NCBI RefSeq assembly: GCF_900142925.1
Contig: NZ_FRCN01000016.1
Coordinates: 124,001-188,000 of the forward strand
Length of the DNA: 64,000 nt
From: Chitinophaga sp. CF418
Lineage (GTDB): Bacteria; Bacteroidota; Bacteroidia; Chitinophagales; Chitinophagaceae
Reading direction: 5' to 3'
Positions 52,646 through 60,513 of the stretch are shown in pieces. The notes beneath the pieces are model-generated. The model was not told the origin of the DNA. It was given only the letters and a program-made list of their open reading frames with translations, and searched no databases. A program made the position numbers and the translations under genes. The first letter of the stretch is position 1; every line of letters starts with the position of its first letter.

Positions 52646-54085
52646 CTAATAAACAATGATGTTCTTCTTATCAGACACCAGCTTTTCATGCGGATGGTCG
52701 AGAAAGTGTATCAGGAAAGGTTGCAATTCCCTTCCTCCCACACCATGAGACCGGTGTGTAAACAGTAAGCGCTGACTGTTAGGCATATAATGATGGATCA
52801 TATCGATATATAATGGTCTACAGGCATTATCCATTTCCCCGTCAGCCAGCAGTGCGGGCTTTGGGGAGTAGAAGGGCTGTTTGGTAGCGGGATTGATAGG
52901 GGTATATGTCCAGCAATCGCACATGGCGTTGTAGACGTCGTTAATATGATATCCTTCCATATAGGGATAGGCCTTGTATAACTGCCGGAGAACATTTTCA
53001 TCGTGATACACGGCCTGATCGGCACAATATACTGAGATCCGCATACCGGAAGGCCCGCGGTAACCGCTGAATATTCCGTCCAGCAATTGTGTTACATAGT
53101 CACGGTGATTACCCTTGATCAGTTCTTTGATGACATAGGGTGTTTCGGAAGGATTGGAAAAGTAGTTCTGGATAATATCGAACAGGTCGTTCCTGGAGTA
53201 TTGTACACGGATGGAATCTGTCGTACCCTTTTCCAGGTAAGAGATGTAAAAAGGCGTATGGCCTATAGCTGTGAAGTATTGGATAAACTCCGCTTTAAGG
53301 TTGCCATATCGTGCTTTATCAGTGGAATCTTTTTCAACGTGCTCAAACAAGATGTTCAGCGCTTCATTAAAATTGGCTGCTTCATCTTCGTCGATAGGGA
53401 CGAATGTTGGCAACGGGGAATCCAGTATCAGCGATCTGATACGGGAAGGATCGCGCTGTAAAACGGCCTGCATCAGGCCTCCGCTGTAGGAGATACCCAT
53501 CAGGTTTACAGAATCGATGTGCAGGGCGTAGAGAAGATCATGGATATCGGACACTGTCTCGTCTGTATTATAACCTGAAAGATCAATGCCCCGGGCTTCC
53601 AGTCCTTTCCGGAGCTGCTTCACGCCTTCGATCACCATGCTGTCTTTGTTGAGGTTTTTCTTATAGGATGCTTTGATGGCGGCGCCCAGTTCTGGTCCAA
53701 AGAGGCCCGGAATGGAATAACCGGTGCCCCGCTGCTCGAAGGCGATACAGTCCCTGTCACTGATAACCTGGCTTGCGGCAGCACCTCTTGCCCATCCCAG
53801 GGAGCCAGCGCCGGGACCTCCGCTGGTGAAAAGCAAAGGGTCTTTCTTTTTATTTGGATTCTTGCTTTCAACGACGATAAATGGCAGTTTAACAGTCCTG
53901 CCGTTGTTCTTTTTCCTGTTCTCAGGCACTACGAGGTAGGCGCAGCGGGTTTTAAAGCTGCTGTCTACTTTAATGGGACATGCGCATGGTTCTATGACAG
54001 GCTGATAGCTGCGTTTTTCCTGCGAACGGGCAATAGAAAGCAGGAAAACGATGGTGGCAAAGGTTAATAAGATCGTCTTCTTCAT
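52646..54085 (-). CDS. exported alpha/beta hydrolase, TAP-like tripeptidyl/proline aminopeptidase type
   Basis: A 479-residue protein from the ATG at 54085 (MKKTILLTFATIVFLLSIA signal); an in-frame start at 54103 is less likely. It has VPENRKKNNGRTVKLPFIVVESKN and PLLFTSGGPGAGSLG near the oxyanion hole, nucleophile elbow MGISYSGGLMQAVLQRDPSRIRSLILDSPLP and a C-terminal TAP-like segment with catalytic Asp (LLADGEMDNACRP) and His (HRSHGVG). Family members release N-terminal tripeptides or act as prolyl aminopeptidases. The AraC gene lies 64 bp upstream in the same direction, perhaps co-transcribed. It converges with the PUL operon. Confidence 0.85.
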   Translation of the reverse strand: MKKTILLTFATIVFLLSIARSQEKRSYQPVIEPCACPIKVDSSFKTRCAYLVVPENRKKNNGRTVKLPFIVVESKNPNKKKDPLLFTSGGPGAGSLGWARGAAASQVISDRDCIAFEQRGTGYSIPGLFGPELGAAIKASYKKNLNKDSMVIEGVKQLRKGLEARGIDLSGYNTDETVSDIHDLLYALHIDSVNLMGISYSGGLMQAVLQRDPSRIRSLILDSPLPTFVPIDEDEAANFNEALNILFEHVEKDSTDKARYGNLKAEFIQYFTAIGHTPFYISYLEKGTTDSIRVQYSRNDLFDIIQNYFSNPSETPYVIKELIKGNHRDYVTQLLDGIFSGYRGPSGMRISVYCADQAVYHDENVLRQLYKAYPYMEGYHINDVYNAMCDCWTYTPINPATKQPFYSPKPALLADGEMDNACRPLYIDMIHHYMPNSQRLLFTHRSHGVGGRELQPFLIHFLDHPHEKLVSDKKNIIVY

Positions 54086-54149
54086 GAATGGCTTTTTTGT
54101 CAAAAGTAGAATGGCGGGAATAACTAATCCAGGTAAAAAACGGACATTT

Positions 54150-54956
54150 TTACTGCTGTGTTGCCAGGCCCTGGCCTGTGAACCTGATCACTTCCTTATA
54201 GAAATGACTCATATCATGATAGCCGTGGTGACAGGGAGAAAAGGTTTGCTTACCGGCTACATAGGCGGTTAAAGCAGCTCTTGCCCGCAGGATGGAGAAG
54301 TACTTTTTAGGACTGACGCCAACAATATTATTGAAATAGCGGTTGATGGTTTTGGAGGTAATAAACAGCTTCTCTGCTATCTCGCTGGTATTATATTGCA
54401 TGCGGTTTGCCGCGTACAGATCAATACTGTCCTTTACGATGTGTATATAGTGGTCTTTCTTTTGTTGTCTTGAAAGTTGCAATAAAAAGAAATCCTGCAA
54501 CAGGGCCATTCGTTCTTCAAAGGATCCGGCGGTTTTTACCTGGTGAATAAGCAACGCCGGCAGGATGTCCTTTAAGGGGGCTACTTTGTTAATGAAGTGT
54601 GCCTGGTTAATACCCAGCACGGCTTCCAGTCCGCCGGGGAAAAACTTTACCGTGAAGATATAGTCCGACGGCAGGTTGTGGCGTTCTGTGATCGAATCCC
54701 TTAAAATAAGCACGTCTTCGGCAGCGTTGACATGATAGTAGTCCTTAGCCATTATAAGGCGATATGGAGCACCCAGATTGATCCAGATAGTAGGAGTCCA
54801 GCTGGGGAACATTTTTACGGTAAAAGGGTTGTTATTGGCATGTAATGCAGTTTCTTCGAAAGAGGATTCGGAAATGAATTCAATATACGCCTCCAGTTCA
54901 GGACAGGGGGTGCTGAAGTTGTAGAGTTGTCTGATATTGTCGAAGATTTCTATCAT
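54150..54956 (-). CDS. AraC family transcriptional regulator (DUF6597-type N-terminus)
   Basis: A 268-residue protein. The N-terminal sensor half (about 1-165) contains WTPTIWINLGAPYRL and FFPGGLEAVLGINQAHFINKVAPL, typical of the DUF6597-AraC group. The C-terminal AraC domain (about 185-268) has MQYNTSEIAEKLFITSKTINRYFNNIVGVSPKKY and a second helix HDMSHFYKEVIRFTGQ. It probably responds to a small ligand and may control the adjacent hydrolase gene. Confidence 0.88.
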   Translation of the reverse strand: MIEIFDNIRQLYNFSTPCPELEAYIEFISESSFEETALHANNNPFTVKMFPSWTPTIWINLGAPYRLIMAKDYYHVNAAEDVLILRDSITERHNLPSDYIFTVKFFPGGLEAVLGINQAHFINKVAPLKDILPALLIHQVKTAGSFEERMALLQDFFLLQLSRQQKKDHYIHIVKDSIDLYAANRMQYNTSEIAEKLFITSKTINRYFNNIVGVSPKKYFSILRARAALTAYVAGKQTFSPCHHGYHDMSHFYKEVIRFTGQGLATQQ

Positions 54957-55139
54957 ACAAAGACTAAGTTACGCAATTAATCATTAGATGTAGATTACTC
55001 CAGGTGTTCTAAAGGATCATCTAATTCCCTATTTTTACAAGTCATAAGATCCCATTCTGACATGAGGCATTGATGAAAGGATGGACCAATATCTTTTTAT
55101 TAACCGCGAACTAAATTCGTTTCTGAAGCCCGCATTGAT

Positions 55140-55604
55140 ATGGATACTATAGTAACAAGAAAAGCCACATTGAATGATCTGCCTGTACTCGATAATTTCC
55201 TGCAGCAATTGGTGAATGCAGAAAGACCTTTTGACGAAACTATAAAAGAGGGAATAGTTATCTATTATGACCTTCGGGCATTGATGGAAAGTGATGATGC
55301 TGAATTACTGGTACTGGAGGGAAATGGTAGGCTGGTAGGGTGTGGTTATGCCGACATCCGAAAAGCGAAGTCATATTTAAAGTACGAGGAATATGCTCAT
55401 CTGGGATTTATGTATGTTATGCCTGAATACAGAGGCATGGGGCTAAACCAGCAATTAATTACAGCGCTCAAGCAATGGGTCTTGTCAAAGGGTATTAGAG
55501 AGGTGCGTCTGGAGGTGTATGAAGAGAACGCAGCTGCAGTAAAAGCCTATGAAAAAGCTGGTTTCAAAAAGCTGCTTTCAACGATGCGTTGTGAAATAGG
55601 ATAG
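55140..55604 (+). CDS. GNAT family N-acetyltransferase
   Basis: A 154-residue protein with the acetyl-CoA-binding motif A (LGFMYVMPEYRGMGLNQQLI) and motif B ending in EVYEENAAAVKAYEKAGFKK. Such proteins acetylate small amines, peptides or proteins. The acceptor is unknown and it is a single-gene unit facing the YcaQ-like gene. Confidence 0.9.
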   Translation: MDTIVTRKATLNDLPVLDNFLQQLVNAERPFDETIKEGIVIYYDLRALMESDDAELLVLEGNGRLVGCGYADIRKAKSYLKYEEYAHLGFMYVMPEYRGMGLNQQLITALKQWVLSKGIREVRLEVYEENAAAVKAYEKAGFKKLLSTMRCEIG

Positions 55605-55616
55605 GAGGCAGTTTTT

Positions 55617-56813
55617 TTACGACAGCCCATCCTTTATGGCCTTCACATACTTTTTACTGTTCGATTTTTTAATGACAATATCTCTGCACTGGTTGAAGCC
55701 GGCAAATGCTTTAATAGCATCAGTAAGCTTATCTAACATTAGCTCGCTTAGCTTCACCGGTTCGAAGTGAAGATTGTGGATGATCAATGTTCTTTGTTTC
55801 CGGTCGGCCTTTGAGTCCATCCTGGCTACAAAGGTGTCTCCGATCAATATAGGTAATGAGAAGTATCCGTATTTCCGTTTGGGTTCGGGAACAAAACATT
55901 CAATCTGATAATCGAAATTAAAGAAGTCCCTTAAGCGATGTCTGAAAACGTTTAGTACATCGAAGGGCGAAAGAATGAATGCCTCATCAGATAGCCCGAT
56001 CTTTTTGTTTTTGTACCCGGACAACATGTAGAGGGGAGCACTTTTAAGCCCTTCGACCGTCACCTGGCAAATTTCACCTTCGGCCACGAGTTTCTGCAGT
56101 TCCTGTTTTACTAAGTGATCTTTTACACGGCGGGCACGCCAGGCTATTTCCTTTACATACGCGATACCCAGTGCCTGTAAGGTACGCAGGATGATATGCC
56201 TGGCAAATTCCTCCGGTGTTGGCATTGTGGTTTCAATGTCTGTCGGGATAATATTTATGGGTAGGTCATATAATTTATGGAAATCTTTATTGCGCGTACA
56301 CATTAGTTGCCCTTCCATGTACAGGCGTTCTAGCGCGATCTTGGAGGGCCGCCAATCCCACCAGCCAGAGCTGGCTTCCTGCCGGTCATTATCAAAATCC
56401 TTTACCGTTAATGGGCCTTCCCGTTCAATCCTGTCCAGTATCTTCTTCATGAGACTGCCTTCGGCTTGCGTGAGTGGCTTTCCATTCACAGAAAAGCTTT
56501 CCTTTACTGGTAAGGAAAAGCGGAAGTCATGCATGGGCATATATCCCGCGTCGGAAATGAAGAATTCAAAGATCCTTCCATCTTCCTGTAGATCTTCCAG
56601 CCATTCGGGCTTGTAATCAGGTACACGCGATGCAATGGTATGATGATGTGCACGCTCGACAACATAATTGGTATCGATCTGGATAAAACCGAGGTGGTCA
56701 ATCAGTTTATAGACTGCCTCAGGCCCCTTCCCAAACTGTGCCCGTTTAGAAAGCCCTGCCGCATGGAGGATGATCTTCCTGGCTTGTGAGGGAGTGAGGA
56801 TATGTTGATTCAT
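55617..56813 (-). CDS. YcaQ-like winged-helix DNA glycosylase homologue (HTH_42)
   Basis: A 398-residue protein of the HTH_42/DUF1006 family, home of the bacterial interstrand-crosslink glycosylases AlkZ and YcaQ. The catalytic motif position reads LGFIQIDTNYV, i.e. Q-I-D rather than AlkZ's Q-x-Q, matching the YcaQ/AlkX-type QxD subgroup. Other family patches are present: ERAHHHTIASRVPDY, FEFFISDAGYMPMHDF and ILSPFDVLNVFRHRLRDFFNFDYQIECFVP. It is cytoplasmic with a predicted role in removing alkylated or crosslinked bases. It converges with the GNAT gene at a 12-bp gap. Confidence 0.85.
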   Translation of the reverse strand: MNQHILTPSQARKIILHAAGLSKRAQFGKGPEAVYKLIDHLGFIQIDTNYVVERAHHHTIASRVPDYKPEWLEDLQEDGRIFEFFISDAGYMPMHDFRFSLPVKESFSVNGKPLTQAEGSLMKKILDRIEREGPLTVKDFDNDRQEASSGWWDWRPSKIALERLYMEGQLMCTRNKDFHKLYDLPINIIPTDIETTMPTPEEFARHIILRTLQALGIAYVKEIAWRARRVKDHLVKQELQKLVAEGEICQVTVEGLKSAPLYMLSGYKNKKIGLSDEAFILSPFDVLNVFRHRLRDFFNFDYQIECFVPEPKRKYGYFSLPILIGDTFVARMDSKADRKQRTLIIHNLHFEPVKLSELMLDKLTDAIKAFAGFNQCRDIVIKKSNSKKYVKAIKDGLS

Positions 56814-56852
56814 ATGCGAAATAAAATAAAAATAGCGCGAAAATCAAAGAAA

Positions 56853-56873
56853 GAGCAGGCACGAGGCCTGCTT
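56853..56873 (-). terminator. terminator of aldo/keto reductase gene
   Basis: On the minus strand AGCAGGC / GCCTGCT with loop CTCGT, then a T-rich tract (CTTTCTTTG). It directly follows the stop at 56874-56876. Confidence 0.75.
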
Positions 56874-57902
56874 TTATTTTGTTCCGAGTACTTCCCTATG
56901 TTTCTGGTCGGCCAGATTCTGCACAAACCAATGAGGGTATGAAATACCTGGTTGCGTCAGATCATCCAGGGTTTTGATCTCGGCGTCACTTAGTTCTACC
57001 TCTACGGCTTTCAGATTATTTTCCAGCTGGTGGAGTTTACTGGCGCCAACAAGGATGCTGGATACCACTGGTTTGCTGAGCAGCCATGACAGCGCTACCT
57101 GTGCGGCGGAAGCATTGTGCGCGGTAGCGATATCTTTTAATACATCCACCACATCGTAGCCTTTTTCCTTGTCGAAGGGTAAGATGTCAAATCCAGACAG
57201 GCGATTATCCTGGTCTTTTGCACCTTCGCGTGTATACTTACCGCTGAGGAAACCACCAGCCAGTGGACTCCAGATGGTCATTCCTATACCTGCATGCTGC
57301 ATAAAAGGAACGATGTCATGTTCTACATCCCGGCCTAACAGGGAGTAATACATCTGGCCATTACAGAAGGTAGCCCAGCCGCGTTCCTTTTGCATCTGGT
57401 AGGCTACGGCTGCTTTCCATACTGTCCAGTTGGAAAAGCCTATATATCGCACCTTGCCTGCACGCACCAGCATATCCAGTGTTTCCAATGTCTCTTCCAG
57501 TGGCGTATAAGGGTCTTCCTTATGCACGATATACAGGTCAATATACTCTGTGTTCAGTCTTTTGAGGCTTTGTTCGCAGGAGAAAAGGATATGTCGTCTT
57601 GAAAGCCCTGCCTGTGTAACAGGTTCGCCTGTTCTAAAGCCAACCTTCGTAGCGATAACTACATCCTGGCGGCGTTTAGCCAGGGTCTTTCCCAACATCA
57701 CCTCCGACTGACCGCCGGAATAACCATCCGCAGTATCAAAGAAATTAATGCCAGCTTCCAGTGCCTTATCCACCATTATCTGTGCATCTTCCTGTGTTAC
57801 TTTGTACACCGAGGTAATGGAAGGATCGTTGCCAAAGGTCATAGCGCCAAAAGAAAGCCTGGAAACTACCAGGCCGGTATTGCCGAGTTTACTGTATTTC
57901 AT
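56874..57902 (-). CDS. aldo/keto reductase
   Basis: A 342-residue (beta/alpha)8 oxidoreductase of the NADPH-dependent AKR family. The catalytic tetrad is visible: D and Y in FFDTADGYSGGQSE, K in VVIATKVGF and H in DLYIVHKEDPYTPLEET. The cofactor loop includes VGASKLHQLENNLKAVEVELS. It reduces aldehydes or ketones. An inverted repeat with internal direct repeats lies 75 bp upstream (57976-58012) and may be its operator. Confidence 0.92.
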   Translation of the reverse strand: MKYSKLGNTGLVVSRLSFGAMTFGNDPSITSVYKVTQEDAQIMVDKALEAGINFFDTADGYSGGQSEVMLGKTLAKRRQDVVIATKVGFRTGEPVTQAGLSRRHILFSCEQSLKRLNTEYIDLYIVHKEDPYTPLEETLETLDMLVRAGKVRYIGFSNWTVWKAAVAYQMQKERGWATFCNGQMYYSLLGRDVEHDIVPFMQHAGIGMTIWSPLAGGFLSGKYTREGAKDQDNRLSGFDILPFDKEKGYDVVDVLKDIATAHNASAAQVALSWLLSKPVVSSILVGASKLHQLENNLKAVEVELSDAEIKTLDDLTQPGISYPHWFVQNLADQKHREVLGTK

Positions 57903-58436
57903 AAATGATATTTTATAATGGCTAATAGATGTGAACAGGTTATCAATCTTTCTCCATTCAGGAGTAGGGTAAAACTAATAGAATCCAACTTACAATCCAA
58001 CTTGTTCTATTATTACCGGACCAGACAAGATAAGTAGACCGATATAGTAACAATGTGCTGATCATAAAAGAAAAGTGTATAGGCTGGATGATCTATACCT
58101 TTTGATAATGGAACTTGTGTATACATGGCTGTAAAAATAATACAGATAAAGTATTCAATCTAAAATTTGTCTAATACAGCTATGATACATTTTTCTACCA
58201 AAAAAAACTTAAATTGATTTCGCAAATGGCAACCCAAAATCAAAATAACCAGGTCGTCAACCCTTTAATTTGTAAACCCTAAGCATAAACTGTTTAATAA
58301 TATGATAACCCGTTACGAGCATCCCTATGTATTTAGAGGGGACGCGACTTCCGTATTATTCGCTGTAAGTTCCTGTTAGATATTGTTTTCCAAATAATCC
58401 CACATATATCGTTAACCATTTAAATCTTAATCTCGA
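57903..58436. other. 534-bp intergenic region with candidate operator, no gene recognised
   Basis: Divergent promoter region for the aldo/keto reductase and the M57 protease. It holds the palindrome at 57976-58012. An 18-residue frame at 58226-58282 (MATQNQNNQVVNPLICKP) is open with no support. The rest is AT-rich. Confidence 0.4.
57976..58012. promoter_or_regulatory. palindrome TAATAGAA/TTCTATTA with internal direct repeat
   Basis: TAATAGAA (57976-57983) and TTCTATTA (58005-58012) are exact inverses. Between them AATCCAACTT occurs twice (57982-57991, 57994-58003) with a 12-bp period. This is 75 bp upstream of the aldo/keto reductase start: a plausible regulator-binding site. Confidence 0.45.
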
Positions 58437-59660
58437 ATGAAAAAAATTGCATTTTTCTTTCGCTACCTTGTTGTTCTGTCGGTAGTATCATCTCTTTTAT
58501 TTTCCTGTAAGAAAACTGATATCGCGCGCGAGCAGCCTGGTATCGATCAAAACAACCCTGTTTTAAGTTATATCAAGAAATTAGGGTATCGTGATACTGA
58601 AATTAAAGATATCGGTGACGAATATCTTGTTGACGGCGATATCCTATTTGCAAAAGACAGCAAGCCTGATGTTTCACTTTTAGGTGGCCCCAAAACCGAA
58701 CAATACGGTACGGCTAATTACGTGGGCTATAGCGTGCAACCCAATATTTTCATTTACGTTGATGCATCCATGAGTGGATATATCAATGAAATTAACGGCG
58801 CTATTGCCATGTGGAATAACGTCATCAATTGCAGGGTTAAATTTGGTATCACTACTCTCTCAGGTATTGCGCATATCCGCATCACCAATGCCAATCTGGG
58901 ATCGGGTGTTTGCGGTGCAGCGTACTTCCCGATGAATGGCCGGCCGGGTGCACTGGTAAGAATTAATATTAATCAGATTGCCGGCAATTCTTTTGACCAG
59001 CGGCAACGTACCATCGCGCATGAAATTGGTCACTGTATCGGATTCAGGCATAGTAACTGGCAGCCTGGTGAACCACAATCCGGCGTAGCAAGCGACAATG
59101 GCGCTTATTTCGATGCAATGCATATATTAGGTACGCCTACAGGTGGTGATCCTAACTCTATCATGAATGGCGGACAATGCGGTATTGGGGCTACTACGCT
59201 TTCCAATTTTGATATACTGACTGTACAATTCTTATATCCGGCCAATCCTCCGGTAGCAGGAACGGTGCCTGTATTCCGGTATTACGCAAGGTCTACATGG
59301 CAGGATCACTTCTATACAACCAATATCAATGAGCTGGGCAACGGAACTAACGCTGACTATATCTTTGAAGGCATTGGCTTCTTTGCATTTCCTGACCAGG
59401 TGGCTAATTCAGTACCTATATATCGCTGGTATATGCCACAAAGCGGAGATCACTTCTATACTGCCAATCCGAATGAAATTGCGCCGGGTAACCTTGAAGG
59501 AATAGCTTTCTATGCTTATCCATCGGCTATTAATGGTGCGGTGCCGGTGCACAGGTATTACAATGGATCATTTGATGACCATTTATACACAAAGAATCAG
59601 AACGAACTCTCATTTATACCTGGCTATACATATGAAGGTATTGGCTGGTATGCGTATTAA
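58437..59660 (+). CDS. M57-family zinc metalloprotease lipoprotein with DUF5648-like repeats
   Basis: A 407-residue protein with lipobox LLFSCKK. The zinc-protease domain (about 85-275) has the motif TIAHEIGHCIGFRH with H195, E196, H199 and H205, the M57/HEIGH type. From about 285 three repeats (PVFRYYARSTWQDHFYTTNINE, PIYRWYMPQSGDHFYTANPNE, PVHRYYNGSFDDHLYTKNQNE, each ending in YEGIxFFAY-like) match DUF5648, a beta-propeller-like module found on secreted enzymes. It is membrane-anchored and probably faces outward. A terminator follows at 59712-59740. Confidence 0.87.
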   Translation: MKKIAFFFRYLVVLSVVSSLLFSCKKTDIAREQPGIDQNNPVLSYIKKLGYRDTEIKDIGDEYLVDGDILFAKDSKPDVSLLGGPKTEQYGTANYVGYSVQPNIFIYVDASMSGYINEINGAIAMWNNVINCRVKFGITTLSGIAHIRITNANLGSGVCGAAYFPMNGRPGALVRININQIAGNSFDQRQRTIAHEIGHCIGFRHSNWQPGEPQSGVASDNGAYFDAMHILGTPTGGDPNSIMNGGQCGIGATTLSNFDILTVQFLYPANPPVAGTVPVFRYYARSTWQDHFYTTNINELGNGTNADYIFEGIGFFAFPDQVANSVPIYRWYMPQSGDHFYTANPNEIAPGNLEGIAFYAYPSAINGAVPVHRYYNGSFDDHLYTKNQNELSFIPGYTYEGIGWYAY

Positions 59661-59711
59661 TATATTGGGGTTGTAAGGGGAAAAGCAGCAATAAATCTCC
59701 TGATAAGAGTT

Positions 59712-59740
59712 AAACAGGCCGCAGAAATTGCGGCCTGTTT
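59712..59740 (+). terminator. terminator after M57 protease
   Basis: AAACAGGCCGCA / TGCGGCCTGTTT perfect stem with loop GAAAT, then ATTTTCC. Confidence 0.85.
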
Positions 59741-59761
59741 ATTTTCCAATCCAAATTTACC

Positions 59762-59769
59762 TACATTTG
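59762..59769 (+). promoter_or_regulatory. -7 element TACATTTG for DinB gene
   Basis: Matches TAnnTTTG, 22 bp before the DinB ATG, giving a very short leader. Confidence 0.5.
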
Positions 59770-59791
59770 GTACGGACTATTATTCATTCCC

Positions 59792-60322
59792 ATGAAAAGA
59801 ACTGAATGGTTTAAAAGAACATTTCCTATAATTGAAGACAACGGACTGTTGCCCTCCATCATAGAACGTCTCAGCGGAACTCCTGCGCGTGTTGAGGAAA
59901 TAATCGGCCAGCTGGACCCTGACCTGCTGACAATGAAACCAGGTGGCAAATGGAGTGTTAAAGAAGAGATAGGACATCTTGGTGATATTGAACCGCTGTG
60001 GTATGGAAGAATAGATGACTTTGTGAACGGATTGACTGAACTAAGGCCTGCGGATCTGACGAACCAGGCTACACATGATGCTGATCATAATGCCACGAAA
60101 ATAGTAACGCTACTGCAACGCTTTAGAGAGCAACGGCAGGCATTGGTGAATAAGCTGCTCACGTTGACGGATGAACAGCTGGAAAGAAAGGCGCTGCATC
60201 CAAGACTAAAAACGCCGATGCGGGTCATTGACCTGGCATATTTTACTGCAGAGCATGATGATCATCATCTGGCGTGCGTGAGGGAGATTGTGAGGATGTA
60301 TTCCCTTGAGTATAAGGACTAA
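59792..60322 (+). CDS. DinB family protein (putative metal-dependent hydrolase/transferase)
   Basis: A 176-residue four-helix bundle of the DinB/YfiT-like fold. The three metal-ligand His positions are plausible in KEEIGHLGDIEPLW and TAEHDDHHLA. Family members are thiol-dependent transferases or hydrolases, often stress-related. The substrate is unknown. It is a single-gene unit. Confidence 0.85.
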   Translation: MKRTEWFKRTFPIIEDNGLLPSIIERLSGTPARVEEIIGQLDPDLLTMKPGGKWSVKEEIGHLGDIEPLWYGRIDDFVNGLTELRPADLTNQATHDADHNATKIVTLLQRFREQRQALVNKLLTLTDEQLERKALHPRLKTPMRVIDLAYFTAEHDDHHLACVREIVRMYSLEYKD

Positions 60323-60458
60323 ACGTGGTCTCTACGGCTAGTAATACCTAATCTTCCGATTGGTAAAAAGATTTACGATGTTTGATGGGTCCAAATTTTT
60401 TCTGCTGTTTTAGGACGCGCTGCTCAGTGGTGACATCAATAATTAAATGAATAAAAAA

Positions 60459-60487
60459 TGGCTGCATCAAAATATCTGATGCAGCCA
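60459..60487 (-). terminator. terminator of the cytochrome lipoprotein gene
   Basis: TGGCTGCATCA / TGATGCAGCCA perfect stem, followed on the minus strand by TTTTTTATTC. Confidence 0.88.
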
Positions 60488-60513
60488 ATTCTGTATATCG
60501 CTAAAAATGGGTG

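Noticed and set aside
58226..58282. 18-codon frame MATQNQNNQVVNPLICKP before the M57 gene
   Set aside because: No promoter, ribosome site or conservation evidence; it may be chance.
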